This document shows, piece after piece, positions 38,567-51,960 of a stretch of 64,000 bases of DNA. The stretch is from Tyto alba. Lineage: Eukaryota; Chordata; Aves; Strigiformes; Tytonidae. The notes under the pieces are model-generated. The model was not told where the DNA came from, did no database searches, and saw only the letters and a program-made list of their open reading frames with translations. The stretch lies in NCBI RefSeq assembly GCF_018691265.1, contig NW_024881282.1, forward strand, positions 25,632,899 through 25,696,898. Direction: 5' to 3'. A program made the position numbers and the translations under genes. Position 1 is the first letter of the stretch. The number at the start of each line of letters is the position of its first letter.

Positions 38567-41500
38567 CAAACAGTAACACCAGGCAAACACAATGGGAACA
38601 CTAGTGCACTGTTCAGATAACCTTGTTCTCGGTATAGGGACTTCTTGCCACAATAATTTGGTTTAATTTCCTTATGGATTTCATCTTTAGAAAAGTGGGT
38701 GTACATTTTTCAAGTACTGAAATACTTTGTGTAACAAACTAAATTCATAATACTAAGAAACAAAAATAGGGAAGAAACTCATACAGGATTAGAATAAATC
38801 GCTCTTGGCTGTAGGTACGTAATTGTACCTAACCCTAATTATGTTGCCCTTGCCTCTGGATCATTTAAAAAGGTGAAAAATGAAAGCAGTTGTACACAAA
38901 ATGGTGTACAGTTTGGGAAAGCTGAACAGTTAAGAGCTCCAACAAGATTCTTACATGAGTGAAACTCTCTGACTGATGATAAATTGTTTCTTATGCTTAA
39001 TTATCTGCCTTTCAATTTCCTCCTTTAAAATTATCTTTTGTGATTAGAGTTGCATTATTGACCTCTCCTATTTTGCTGTGTAATTCTGGCTTTTGTTCCT
39101 GACTGTGTTATCTTCTACAGGTTCAAGAAAAGATTTAATTGGATGAAGAACTGCATAATAAATTAAAAAGGGGGGGGGGGGGCGGGAAAGGCAATTAGGA
39201 TGCACTTCTGTCTTTGTAAAACAACTGTCATTGCGGTCTCTGTGGTGCATCTGTTAGTGATTGAGGTTTTAGGTTTTATCTTTGCACAAAAAAAGTCTTA
39301 AATCATTAATAACATTAATAGCTAAAACCCTATGGGAGACCAGTCATAAACCAGAACAATTATGCTATCCTGAGAGTTATTTAGAGAAGGAAAGGGGACA
39401 AATATTGACAAATCTGGTTAAGAAAATCTTAGTCTTACAAATCTAAGTATCAGCAATTGCCTTCATAACCAAGGGGAGCTTCTTGTAAGGACTTTAAAAC
39501 TTCTCTAGGCCTTTTATTTTTATTTTTTTTAAAGAGTTGTTTAAAGCACAATCTCTGTCCTTTACTAGTATCCTGTCCACTTTTGAGGACAAGAAAAATG
39601 TAACAGATAGTATAACCTCTCTTGATTTTCTAAAAAAAAAAAAAAATATTATAAATGTATGGACTGGCTTTACTTGAAAATTTAGATGAAGATGATTATT
39701 TAAGAAACTTCAGGCTACCAAAACTAAGAAGCCACAGGAGTTATATGGCTATAGATATGGAATCTTGCTATTAGTTTTCCCAGCCCTGATACCTTATAAT
39801 TCATGTGTATGTGTAATGTGATGGTATTCTTCTGCATTTTATCATATTCTAAACAACATTATGCTGTTGCAAATTATTGTATTTACTGAGAAATTATTAG
39901 TGCTTTTTGTACTAATTAGACTTAGAAGTGCATTGTTAGCTATAAATTAAAATTTATGTGACAAAATGCACTTATCAAGGGAACAAAATAAGCTTTGAGA
40001 TAAAACCATACTTGTTTACACATTTGACTGTGCTTATTTATAAAATACAGTCAACAGGCATTTCAGTCCTTAACAAGAACTAGGTAGGTTCTGCAGGAAG
40101 CTTTTGTTGAAGCTCCATTAATAAGTTTAACTCAATTATAGATTATGTTTGGTTTTGTTATTATTTGCTGGAATCTACATAGCTTTTTAATAGAAGGAAT
40201 GTTAACTGGGATTTCCTTGTTTACTGTTGGCTCTCTTTTACCTAATTATGTCATATGTAGAGAATTAAATTGAACTATATCATATGTCCAACATTTGTTT
40301 TATAATCAATAAAGAGTCACTGTACAAAATTGAGCAAGGGCTTTTCACTTTTCACAGTCTTTTCACACTTTTTACACACTGGGTTGTATTCTCCCATGTT
40401 AACTTCTGTGAAAAAAAAAAGACTGCATGGTAAGTAGGAAATGGTTTTGGCATTAAAATTTTAAGATTGTTGAAAATGAGCATTTTGAAATTGGATATAG
40501 AGCTTCACCAACTGATAATGATCATTGCCTTGGAAAGTTTCAAAATATTGATACCAAAAACACTACTAGGTATCTCAAAATTATTGATGTAAGTGAGCAG
40601 CAAGGTGTTGAGAATTAAGGATGCTTCTTTGTTCTTTCCATTAAGCTCCTCCTTTTCAGCAACGTGAAGTGGAGGGTAAGACCGCTGTTATGCACCTCTA
40701 ACTTCAGTATTGTTTGAGATCATATATCCCTGGCATTGTGGTTCTCCTGTGCTATCACTCCATCATTAATCATTAATGTGAACAGGATACTTTTAACACC
40801 TATAAGTTGGAAAATGGCTCTGTCATAACTAAGTTCATTGGAATTGTTCTAGTTTTAAATATTGCATAGCCATGATTTATAGTTCCCGACTTTTAAGAGT
40901 CTTAGAGTGTTTTGTGACAAGAGGGAAATGTTTCAGTTCAAAATAAAAAGACCCTAAAGAAAATAAAAATTTAAGAGAAAGGTGGACATGATAATGGGAC
41001 ACTTTAAAAATGGATTATTTAATTTTAAAATAGTTGGTACATAGTTTAATCTTAGTAAGCCAAATGTAAGTAATTCCTTTTCTTACCGAGCACCAGTGAA
41101 GCGATATTAAAAAAACATCAAGCCGGGTTAATGGCAAGTGTTATTTAGCAAGGTAAGTGAATTGCATATGTTGATTGTCTGATAGAAACCTGATTACAAT
41201 ATGAAAGCTACTTAGGTTAAACTTCTTTTTCTTTATGTTCAAATAGTCATATCCTTTAGAACAAAAAGTAGATTATTACTTGGTTAGCTGCTGAGTATCT
41301 CAGCTAACCAAATTTCATTTAATATAATGGAACAGATAATTAGGGAAATACTTTTCTCCATAGGTTCTCAGGAGGGACATAGGCCATAATACTGTCTCAA
41401 TCCCATTGGAGTGTATTGGATAGAGACCTGTTTCATAATGGCTATTGAGCGAGAGGTTGTACTGTGTAGTTTGCAGGGGATGCAGAGCAGAAGGGTGAGG

Positions 41501-44500
41501 CCCTGGGTGAGACAAAGTCAGCCTGCTCTCTGTCCAGGAGCTTGCAGAAGAGATGTTAACGGGGAGGGGTATGCACGAGGGCTCCTTGGTAGTGATGAAA
41601 AACCAGGTAATGCCAGCAGAGAGCAACCACTTTGCCTCTCCAATTACCTCATGGGTAGGGAGACAGTAAGAGAGCCTGCAGGCTATTGATTTTGTATTTA
41701 CAGGCCAAGGGTTGATATATGATGGCTGTTTAGAAGAAGATAGTGGGCTAGGTAGAACTTTGCCCTGATGGTATGTGGCTATTTTTACGATCTTGGCCAA
41801 AGTGTATGGGTAAAACATACACCAAAATCCGCATGTTTAATGTCCTTTATCACATTTTCCTTCGACAATCTTTAGGTTGTGTGTCCTTGATGTGCCTGGG
41901 AACCATCCCACAGACTATTCTGAAATAAAGTCCACCATCTTCCAAGACTAAAATTCCATTAACTGTATTGTCACAATTTATTCTAGTGACAGAATGCATC
42001 TGTGAGTTAACAACAACAACAAAAAATTGCTTTGACAAGTACATTTGAATAATAACAAAAGTTGTTATCTGTGAAAATAAAAACCAAATGTTTTGATTTA
42101 CTGGAGACTTCTGTTGACTAAAATTGTCTATTAATATTTATAGGAAATGCATTCTCTTCACTTCTGTACATGAAGTTGGGGAAGCGGGAGTGTGTGCTTT
42201 GTAGGATTTTTCAGTTGTTTTCTTTTGAAAAACAGACACTGCTATATGCACAAACATTTTGTGTAGTACTGTTGTGCAATACAAATTAGATTAAAATCAA
42301 TATGTAATTATTGAAAGTTTCATGTTTCTTACTCTTTCAACTTTTTTGGTGGTGTTCTCTGATAACTGTGTTAAACCTCTCCAGGGTTTGCTTTACAGAG
42401 ATATTATTCAAACTACTTAAAAAAAAAAAAATTACGTATACCTTGTGACTCTTGAAAAAGTTGGGATTTTTTAAGCTACTGTAAAGAAATTGGTAAATGG
42501 CTGAAAAATAAGTAAGGGATGCTGGTGACCTATTAGTTTGTCCTGTGCAAGCTACAGTGATGGAAGTGCATAATCTTATTAGCAGAAGAGACTAGAAGAG
42601 GCTACAGAAGTAGTTGCAAAAGCCATTTATTGTCTCAGACTACATTTGGTGTGTGACTTTGGTAATAGTCTGTTATTTCAATTTCTGTTGCTTTTCTTCT
42701 GGCTTGGAAAGAAAAGAAGATAGGTTAAAGCAAATACAAGCAAACAAAAGCAGAACCCCAAGGCACCACCAAAGAACTTGGTTTAAAATATAACTGGTTA
42801 TCGAAACCTGGAAAATAGAAGCTTATTATGCCTGTCATGGGCTTATACTGACTTGCGTCTGTATCTTGAGCTTAAAGTGAAGTTTGTGAAAGTAAGAGAA
42901 GAGAGCCAAGAGTGGGCTGTGAAGTATTATAAGCAAAATGAAGTAGGAATGTCTGTTTACTAATACCATGTTTCATGCTCCTTAAGCTGTGCTTACTTCT
43001 CAACATCTTTATAGACTGTACAAATCAATTTTGAATTTTTGCTCTCACAGATGTGGCAAACCTAAGCTACTTTGTTTTGCATAATAAAGTAAATGGTCAT
43101 TACCTGTTCCCTTTTCTGAGGTAAGAAAGTCCCCTTATCTAACAGGCTGATCTTTGTTTGATTAAGTCTAGATCAGAAGAAATATATAAGAGAAACTAAA
43201 CCAGGCAAAGTGAAAACAAGTTAGTTCCAAGCTTGAGAATAGTTTTGATTTTACTTCACTGAAAATAAACCTGCAAGTTCTGGTTCTTAGTCTTTCAGAA
43301 TTCAGGTTCAACATCTTGAATGAAAAGCTCATATTCTACTGTGGCCCAAAAAGGTCTGCTGGAGATTGGTATAATAAATGGGAAGAGACACTAGACTGGT
43401 TTTGTATTTTGGGTTAGGTACCTGTATGTAAAATGCCTTTATTGATTTTAATTTCTGTCAGAAGTGACTGGATTGTTTTTTCCAGCTCTCCTAAGCAGGT
43501 AAAGTTTGCCCTCTGTCGCACCTTAAAACTCTCCTCTTGCATTCATTCTAAGGTAGGACTTTTTCTTTCAAGGAGTTACAGTCTTGTGCTAATGAAGCTT
43601 TTATGAGGGCAGACAATTAAACTTTATCAGACTAATTTCTGTCCTACTCCAAAATCAAGTGTTCTGTACAGCTAGGTAAAAAACAGCTAGAGAACTTTGT
43701 GCCAGATAGCCACTTTTTATTTTTTTGTGTGTTTTTTTTTTTTTTTTTTCTTTGTCAAGTATGTATTTAAAAAAGCAGGGGAGAGAAGTTGAAATTTTCT
43801 CTTAGCAAACTATTAAGTCAGACTATTAGCTCTGTTATGCAGACTTGCGGTGTACTTGAGTGTAATTGATACTTGTCTTAGTAAGTCGTGTGTATACTTG
43901 ACTGCAGTTGGTCTACCTTTATTTTTGATGTTTTGGTTTAATGCACACTTGCATTAATATAGGTATGCAGAATATGGTATAGCAGTGTACCTGTAATTCT
44001 AATATTAATGTATTCTCAACATACCTCTACGATATTTTTCTCTTGATTTGACCTTTAGATCTGTGCCCCATTCAGAAAGAGCACTCCTGTGACTTTTTTT
44101 CCACTGAAACATCTTTTGTATTATATTTATTGAATTTATATTTGATATTTACAATATCAGAGGAGCAAATTAATAAAACTCAACTAATCTGATCTGTATA
44201 ATTATGTGTTTTGTGTTACCACAGTTCTGGTGTACTGCAGTTCTATAGCATTCCAAATGTAACAAATATAATACAAACCATGCCTTTATGTTGTGCTCTT
44301 TTTAAACAAAATAAGACCGTCATTTCCATCTGTCAGGGTTTGTTTTCTTCCTTTTTTTCCCATGAGGTTTCAACCGAAGAATTTCAACACCTAATCATGA
44401 TAAAAAAAAAAAAGACACTACTCAGGACTCAGTACAGGGGACAGGATTTCTGAGCAGCACAACAATTTTTTTTTTTTTTTTCCCTTTCTTGCATCAAAGC

Positions 44501-45802
44501 ATCTTAGAATTTTGCTACTAAAAGTTGATGAAGAGAGTGTGGAACAATATCTCAATACATGTGTAAAGCAGTTTAAATACACAGAAACCTTTTTTACTTA
44601 GGTACAGTTCCTTTAAGGGTGATTCTTTGGGACTGTTTGCTGAAGTGACTTAATGTTACTGTTGTCATAGCTTAAGTATTCCATTAGCATTAGATAAGTA
44701 TTGACAACTGCTATTTTGCAGGGCTTATCAAATGCGCAAATATTTCTTCTGGGACTTGGGGAGTACTGGAATCATAGGGCTGGACTGAATGGGTCTTGAC
44801 AGACATATTCCTCATGTCTGTTACTACCTATAATTACGCATTCTAACATGTGCTTGTTTTCTTTGGAAAACCCTCCGAAAATGAAAGTTCATACCCCCTT
44901 TAAGCAGTGTATTAGAGCTGCATTGTGCCAGCTTTGCCATGTGAAACTTCAGGATGATTGTTTAGATAACTATAGCACTTTTTTAAATAAAGCATCAATT
45001 GTGCCAAATAAACCTGTGTGTAATTTTTTTACAACAAAGGCAGATTCAGTTTGACAATTAATAGCTTTGTCCTTCCGTTGTAGAAAACCTTACTGCTGGT
45101 GCCAGTGATGTTATTTAGAACTGTCCTCCCTGAAATTAAAGGAAAGTAGACAGTTCTTGTAATAATTTTTACTGTCTCTTCCTGGTTTATGTCCCAAGGA
45201 AGCTAATGTCCTGAGGCAGGTAACAATGACAACAGGAGGACATTGGTAAGTACAAAGTTAATCTTCATTGCTTATAGAGCCTTTGTTCTTTCACAATGTA
45301 CATTAACATCCAAGTATTTCAAATAAATTTTTATTGTTTCTCTTCATGCTTGGAAAAAAAGATCTGAAATCTAAAAAAAGGGGAAAAACTGTAGGTACTA
45401 TCCAAACTATTGACTTACAGAAAATGACTGTAGGATAGGGAAGGACATGATAAAATCCTTTCCCTGTGTAATAATGGTGGAGCATGCAGGCTTGTTTGAA
45501 ATAGGGAATAAATATGCTTTATTCAGAAAATTTGGGGTTTTGATGTGCTGAGACAAACACTGACGTGTGATGTTTTTGGAAGAACTCAGCAGGCCATGCT
45601 CAGGGTTAGTTAGGTTCATACTCTTAAGCAGAGTTTGCTGTATCACCTTATGGTCTGGCACCATGTAATTTAGTATTTCCCTTTAACATGTTGTTAAGAC
45701 CCCTTATACAAGTTTCATTAGAGTTTACTGAACTGAGCAGTGCTGCTCAGTGGGCAAAACGGTGTGAAGTAAATTTGAGGACAGAAGCCAAAAGTTTTAA
45801 AC
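38567..45802. other. Long repeat-poor intronic stretch
   Basis: About 7.2 kb, mostly AT-rich and unique. Features of note are a 13-nt G-run followed by CGGG (39170-39186) and a less AT-rich segment at 41400-41700 lying under a 167-codon antisense frame. There is also a T-run near 43729-43750. A short patch at 44768-44800 (GAATCATAGGGCTGGACTGAA) may be a scrap of antisense CR1. No gene is called. Confidence 0.55.
39170..39186 (+). repeat. Poly-G run
   Basis: Thirteen consecutive G, then C and GGG. It could form a G-quadruplex. It is also a common place for sequencing or assembly error in run length. Confidence 0.85.
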
Positions 45803-46331
45803 CATGGTGAGATAATCCCAGCCAGCAAATAAGCACCCGCTACCTTACCTGCTCCCACACGCACACCCCGCAGTGCCAGGGGGGAGAGAATCAGAAGAGC
45901 AAAAGCAAGAAAAACCTCATGGGTTGAGATAAAGGCAGCTTAATAGTGTGTGTGTGTTGGGAACCAGTAATGCAAAGTCAATCAGTCACCACCTCCCGCC
46001 GGCAGAGCGATACCCATCCAGTCGTTGCACAACCCCTTGATGGAAAGACTATCCCACAGTGCTCTTGCTAAGCATGATGGTGTGGGACTTCCCCTTGGTC
46101 AGTCGGGATCAGCTGTCCTGGCTCTGTGCCCCCTCCCGACCTGTTGCCCACCCCCAGCCCACGCTTTGGGAGGGCAGAGGGCGAAACAGGCAGCCCTGGC
46201 ACTGGGGAAGCGCCGCTCAGCAATAGCTAAAACACTGGTGTGCTACCGTCAGCACTGCTTTAGTCATATAACACAGCACCATATGGGTTGCCGTGAAGAA
46301 AATTAACTCCGTCCCAGCCAGAGGCAGTACA
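45803..46331 (-). mobile_element. Solo LTR (ERVL-like), minus strand
   Basis: Antisense copy of the same broad LTR family as 3603-4163. Shared + strand landmarks are CCTCATGGGTTGAGATAA (45918-45935), GCAGCTTAATAGTGTG (the reversed poly(A) region) and GATCAGCTGTCCTGGCTCTG. GCTCAGCAATAGCTAAAACA, ACAGCACCATATGGG and GAAGAAAATTAACTCCGTCC follow. The element start (TGTACTGCC on the minus strand) is at 46331. The other edge is degraded around 45798-45808, and I could not resolve a target duplication. No internal retroviral genes adjoin it. Confidence 0.87.
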
Positions 46332-48120
46332 CAAACCTACAAGAGTGTCCTCCTCCCCCAAAAGAAAATATAAGAAATTAAAGCTAAATCTTTCACTGCA
46401 ATATTTTTAAACTTGCATAATAACAAGCTCATGCTTGAAAGTACCAGAAGTGAAGCTAAATGTGTTACTTCATTCATATTTTCTCAGCAGGTATAGAAGA
46501 CATTTAAATTATTTTCTTTTCTCGTAATGCTTTAACACTGTCAATAAACTTATTAGGTAGCATTCCCTTAGTGGCACACCGCTGTGTGCATACTATATGT
46601 TTTTCAGGATAAAAATGTTTTTGAGGCTACAATGAATGAAGGCTTCTTTAAAAAGGGTATGGTAATGTGGAGAATTACGTGCTGTTTTAGTGATTCGCAT
46701 GAGAATCACTCTTTTTAGTGCTGTCATTTGGTTATAAACCATACTGTGAGCACACTGGGTAAGATTAATCTGACATAACTTTAGATGTGCCTGTCTGAAC
46801 TAGTTCTCCTTTTATAGTCAGTGAAAAGTACTACATTCCCAGGGAAAGATTTATTTCATCGTAATGTTGCCTCTAAAACCAGTGAGATAAACCACTTCCC
46901 AGAAGCACCTTTTACTTTCCATTGATGGTAAAGAGAATTTTGTAAATTACCCCAGATACACATATCTGTAATTCAGTTCTCTAAAGAATGCCACTCAACA
47001 GTTAAGCATTTAAAAATATGTTTTTTAAAAAAAGACCAATATGTACCAGTTATGGAAGATATCCTCCTCAAGTTTTTGTTACCTGTGTTTTTCTCTGTAG
47101 TTATACTGATATACTTAGATTAGCAGGTACATATGATGAGCAAACATATTGGTCCCTGAAAGGTTTAATTTATTTAATTTAGCATTCTAGACACTTTTAC
47201 CTAGAGATCTTCAGTCATGCAGATAAAGAAGAATCTTTCAGAAAACTTGAATTAATTGTTTAGAAATGTAATGGTTTAATTAATGACCAGAAAATAGTTA
47301 GTTGTCTTTTTTTCTCCCTGGGTCCACCACTGCTTTTTTTCAGACCACTGTGTTTTAATGCTTGAATTGGAGCCCTGTTTTTATAAATGAAGCAGTAGCG
47401 GTCTGATTGCACGGATTTTGAGCTCTCGCTGGTGATTAAGAAGGCAATTCAATGTTGTTTTGTAGAAAAGATGTTCCAGTTTGAACAAGAATTATTCTTA
47501 AAAGTTATCAGATGGCTTTTGATATCAAGGGTAAAAATTTTACTAGTTTTCTCCTTAAAACAACTAATTGATTCTCACTCCTATCCCAACTGGTTGTTTC
47601 CAGCTCTTTCCCTGTGGAAATGTGTGCCAAATGCTAAGTCAGCTGACTTGTAATGCCTAGGAAGATACATGAACATCAGGGAGAGGATGAGAATTAATAA
47701 TTTTGTTTCCCAACTGCTTAGCTCCTATACTTAAAAGGCAAGATTGTTTATTCTAATCATATACTTATATATTTTAACCTAAAGAAATTCTCACAAACTA
47801 GTCCAAAACAGATGAGAATGGTTGCCATGTGGTATGTCCTCATTTATTCTTGGCTTTAGAAAAAGTAGAGCAAGTATGACAGTAGCTAATTAGGAGAGGG
47901 AAGAAAGGAGTGCCTTGGTGCAGATTGGACCTGGATGTTATTAGGTTTGTAGTAATTATACCATTGCAATAATTCAGTTTTTCAGTGACACTGTCTAGTA
48001 TTCTGGAATTTATATTCTTGATTTTTGTTTAAGTAAATGCAGATAGGAATCAGACTTGAAGGGACTTAGAAAAAAGTGCTTCTTTGACAATAATGAAAAG
48101 TAAATTCAGAGGTTTAAATG
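46332..48120. other. Intronic spacer
   Basis: AT-rich unique sequence between two solo LTRs, with no recognised gene. Confidence 0.6.
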
Positions 48121-49195
48121 TGTTGTGGTTTAGGCCTGCTTGACAGCCAACCACAACGCAGCAGCTCTCTCTCCCTTCCCCTCCGGCAATGAGAAGGGAC
48201 AGAGAGCCAGGCTTGGGGTTCGAGATAGGACTGGGATGGGGAAAAATCCCCCTTTATGATCACGAGCAAAAGGCAGACTTGTTAGGGGAAGAAAAAAAGA
48301 ACATACATTTATTACAGACACTAACAACACATAACAGAGTAGGACAGTGAGAAGCATTGCCACATCTTGAGAACACCTTCCCCCCACCCCTCCCTTCTTC
48401 CCGGGCTCAGCTCTGCTCCCAATATCTCTACCTCCTCCCCCAGTGGTGCAGGGGCAGGGAATGGGGGGTGCAGTCAGTGCTGCCGCTTCGGCCATCTGTG
48501 GTGGGGGGAGCTTCTGGAACTTGTTCCTTCTGCTCCATCGTGGTCCCCCTCTCACAGGAGACAGTCCTCCACAAACTTTCTCCGACTTGAATTCCTCCCA
48601 TGGGCCACAGCGTTCCCCACACTGCTCTGTCATGGGTCACCAACTTCCTCCAACTGGATTCCCTTCCATGGCTGCAGCCCTTCCCGAGCTGCTCCGGCGT
48701 GGGACTCCCCCACATGCTGCAATCCTCCCAGTGCTGAATTACAGCAGCGGGGATGCCTTTTCCCATGAGACCCCGGCCTTCTTCGGGCACAGCACCTTGA
48801 TTAATCCGAGCAGGAGCCACAGGCCACAAATCAATGTCTGCTCCACTGTAGATCTCCATGGGTGGCAGGGGGGGCCGCCCTGCCGTCTCACCACAGGATA
48901 CAGGGGGGTCTCTGCTCCGGCACACCTCCCCCCTCCTTTCTTCCTCCGTTCCTCCACGGACCTTGGTGTTCACGCAGCTGCCCCAACTCCTCCTCACCAG
49001 TCCCACTGCTCGTCACCACGTCCCTTCTTAAATACGTTATCGCAGAGGTGCAGCTGATGGGCTCAGTTTTGGTGCAGAGGTGGAGCTGACTTGGAGCTGG
49101 GGGAGCTTCGAGAAGCTTCTCACAGGGGGCCGCCCCAATAGCCCCCTCCCCTGCCACCAAAAATCTCCACCACTCACTCAACCCAGGACAAAATG
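48116..49195 (-). mobile_element. Solo LTR, ~1.07 kb, with 5-bp target duplication, minus strand
   Basis: The LTR spans 48121-49190 and is flanked by the identical 5-mer AAATG (48116-48120 and 49191-49195). On the minus strand it begins TGTCCTGGGTTGAGTGAGTG and ends AACCACAACA, giving TG...CA termini. A TATA-like TATTTAAGAAGG lies at about 49025-49036 (minus) and an AATAAA signal at 48308-48313 (minus). If these are the promoter and poly(A) sites, R is about 700 nt, unusually long. It is GC-rich compared with the flanking intron. There is no adjoining gag, pol or env, so it is a solo LTR. The 5-bp duplication fits an ERVL-type integrase. Confidence 0.93.
48308..48313 (-). terminator. LTR poly(A) signal AATAAA (minus strand)
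   Basis: TTTATT on the + strand, AATAAA on the LTR sense strand, in GTCTGTAATAAATGTATG. The same signal is present in the second copy at 53850-53855. It is antisense to NBEA. Confidence 0.6.
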
Positions 49196-50169
49196 TTTGT
49201 AGACTTTGTTTTATATAGTTCTAATATACTTTGATCAAGATAAATACGTAAAATACAAGTCTGTTAATGTAGATGGGGGGCAAAAAGGGTTACGATAAAG
49301 ACCTTCGGTTTTGTTGTAGATAAGTACAGTCAAATTTCACTTTATGATGAATAAATGTGAAACTGAAAAAATATCTTCGCCTGCCCAAAATTGTGTAGAG
49401 ATTAAATACAAGGCAAGAAGTGATAGATGGTTATAGATAATACCTTTTTCTCCCTGTATGCATCCTTGTAATTAAGATAACATTTGAAGAAACCAAAAGC
49501 TGCCAAAAACTGTATTCTTAACAGTTAAAAATAAGTTTCTTTTATACAAGTCAGTAGTTCTTAAGACTGCAAATCATAGGTGGAGTAGAGAGAAATATGT
49601 GTAAAATGTTAAAAGTAAAGAGAAGTGTCCAGTTTAGGTACTTTGAAATGTCTTCCAAAGCATGAGTGCAGAACATGGGAAAAAAGACTATTCTGAGAAA
49701 ATTTTGATACTTCATCTATTTAACATGAAAATAATTGCAAAGGAAAATGTTTTATTTGATCTCATTGTAGTTCAGATTTTCACATTTTGTTGTTGTTACT
49801 CTGTATTTGTATTGCCGTGTCATTCTCTCTTTAGCAGAATGCACTCATGTTTTTCATTTAACAAAAAAAAAAATATCAAATACCTCTAAAATATCTTTTT
49901 GCATCTCAGGCACTTTTTAAGATCCTTACACTTGGCAGTTTGGGGGTTTTTTTAATCACAGGTGAAATTGTGTTGAAAAAATCTTCATGTCTTCAGGGTT
50001 TTTTTTATCAAATCTCCTAGAATAAGTTCTGACCTCTGCTTTCTTTGATTTTTTTTTCACCGTTCAGTAGCATTATCATCCTGATGTTCCATTTGTTTAT
50101 TTCTTCTAAGACTGAATGCCATCTCTCTTTTACTTCTGTGTTTGTTTGATGAAATTTCAAGTTGAGAAG
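49191..50169. other. Intronic spacer
   Basis: AT-rich unique sequence with no recognised gene. It carries no retroviral internal sequence, which is relevant because LTRs lie on both sides of the 49-54 kb interval. Confidence 0.65.
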
Positions 50170-50539
50170 CCATCTGTTATTGGATAAAAGAAGAGTAATG
50201 GGCGACTTTGTTGCTCTCTACAGCTTCTTGCAGAGGGGAAGTGCACAGGGAGGTGCTGATCTCTCCTCCCTGGTATCCAGGGACCGGATGCATGAGGACA
50301 GTTTAGAGCTGTGCTGGGGGAGATTTCGAATTGACATTAAGAAGCATTTCTTTAGCCAGAGTGTGGTCAGACACTGGTACAGGCTTCCTAGAGAGGTGGT
50401 CGGTGCCCCAAGCCTGTCAGTGTTTAAGAGGCATTAGGACAGTGGCCTTAACACACTTTAATTTTTGGTCAGCCCTGAAGTAGTCAGGCAGTTGGACTGG
50501 ATGATCCTTGTAGGTCCCTTCCAACTGTAACTGTTCTAC
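50170..50539 (+). mobile_element. CR1 LINE 3' end, plus strand
   Basis: The C-terminal tail of CR1 ORF2. It reads LDKRRVMGDFVALYSFLQRG, then LCWGRFRIDIKKHFFSQSVV, then RHWYRLPREVVGAPSL, followed by GGATGATCCTTGTAGGTCCC and TTCCAACTGTAACTGTTCTAC. It is 5'-truncated to about 370 bp. Confidence 0.94.
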
Positions 50540-51559
50540 TTTATCCTCTCTTCATTTCAATCCATTCTTCAGAACTTGATTTGGAGAATCTGATTCTGAA
50601 GAATTCCAATTTTCACAAGTAAACAATTCTATATATTCAGCAGCACATACTTTATTCTGTTTTGAGAACTGGTCTGAATATACCATCACACATACGTAGA
50701 CAACTTCTCTGTTTTGGGGGAGTATCTCACCTCTGTTGTAGAACAAAAGGGCGTAAAAGACCAGACTTAGTTCTGCATAGATGCAGCAGTTTAGGAAGAA
50801 ACACTTTTATTGCATAGCATAACAAATGGCAGAATCTTACTGAGGAATGGTCACAGTATTCAGAAAAAAATTGAGATTCTGGGTTGTGCAGCTGCTTTTG
50901 AGGACTGTGGTGTAGGTTAAGATAGGTTCTTGGAGCGATTTGCAAAGAGTGTCAACCTGTCATTGTAAACAACCTCAGTGTAGGGAAGACAGCCTAATTT
51001 GCTTACAACTGCCAGTTCTGTACATTTTCAGGGGGAGTTATGTTTGTTGGCCATATACATCTGACTTGGAACCATGATCTGAACATTAGTTTACTGCTTC
51101 GTTTCTTACAGCTGTGCTGTGAAAGATGCGGAATAGTTAAAAAGTGATACATGAGCTTGACAAAGTACAAGCAATAATTCAGGATACTTAATCACAGTGA
51201 AAGTATGGTATTCACTGAATATAAAATGTTCACTTGAAGAATGCAAAGTAAGACTGAGTGTTTGACACAAGAAAAAAAGATTGTATTTGAGTTCTATTAT
51301 ACTGAAAGAGCACTGATTTATGGTATGGTATACTGGCTCCTGTAAGGATTTCTATCTTGATGTTAATAGTGGACTCTAGCTGAAATTTGTCTTGCTTGCT
51401 AGATATCTTCCACAAGTTATATTAAAAATAAGTTACTTTATGTCAGTATGCTTTAACTTCCATATGTGTGGTATTGAATCTAGAATAGTACCCGAGTTAC
51501 AAAGTTGCAAATTCATTATGAATTTTTACAGTTGCCTGCTGACAGTTGTTAATGGGGCA
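50540..51559. other. Intronic spacer
   Basis: AT-rich unique sequence with no recognised gene or mobile element. Confidence 0.6.
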
Positions 51560-51960
51560 TAGCTGTTTAAAGGAGTACACACAGGGACTCCAAGATCTCT
51601 TTCTGGCTGATAATAGCAGATGTGAGAGCCTGTCATTTTGTACGTATGGGTAAAACGATAATAATGTGGTATTATTTTGCATTTACTAACTTTGAACTCT
51701 TATATGTTATTGCCCAGACACTTGATATCAAAAAAATCTTTGCAGCTTTCAGCAGTTGGTATTTTTTAACTGCATTCAATGATTTTTGGCACTTCAGCAA
51801 ACTTTGTCCTTTCATTAGTATCCGCACTTGTTACCAGCTCATTATTGCTGTGGTTCTCCACTGATAACCTCCCTCTGTTGTGAAGACTGACTGGTTATTC
51901 CTCTTTACCTACTGTCTTTTGCTTGGGAAATGCAGGTGTAGAAAAGTTGTTAGAGAATCC
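51560..51960 (-). mobile_element. Ancient CR1-like fragment, minus strand
   Basis: A diverged antisense LINE remnant. It shows CTCCAAGATCTCTTTCTGGC, GCATTTACTAACTTTGAACT, TTATATGTTATTGCCCAGAC and GGCACTTCAGCAAACTTTG. CTGATAACCTCCCTCTGTTG and GACTGGTTATTCCTCTTTAC follow. The order matches antisense RT/3' landmarks of old amniote CR1 elements. It is heavily decayed and the edges are approximate. Confidence 0.65.

Noticed and set aside
41315..41818. 167-codon minus-strand open frame
   Set aside because: No recognisable domain, irregular composition, no splice or promoter context. It is kept only as a note because the underlying segment is slightly less AT-rich.
44768..44800. Short CR1 scrap (GAATCATAGGGCTGGACTGAA)
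   Set aside because: Only about 30 bp resembles an antisense CR1 end, too little to annotate as an element.
48443..49057. 204-codon plus-strand open frame and its neighbours
   Set aside because: It lies antisense to the LTR in GC-rich sequence, is Pro/Ser-rich and has no motif. It is a composition effect.
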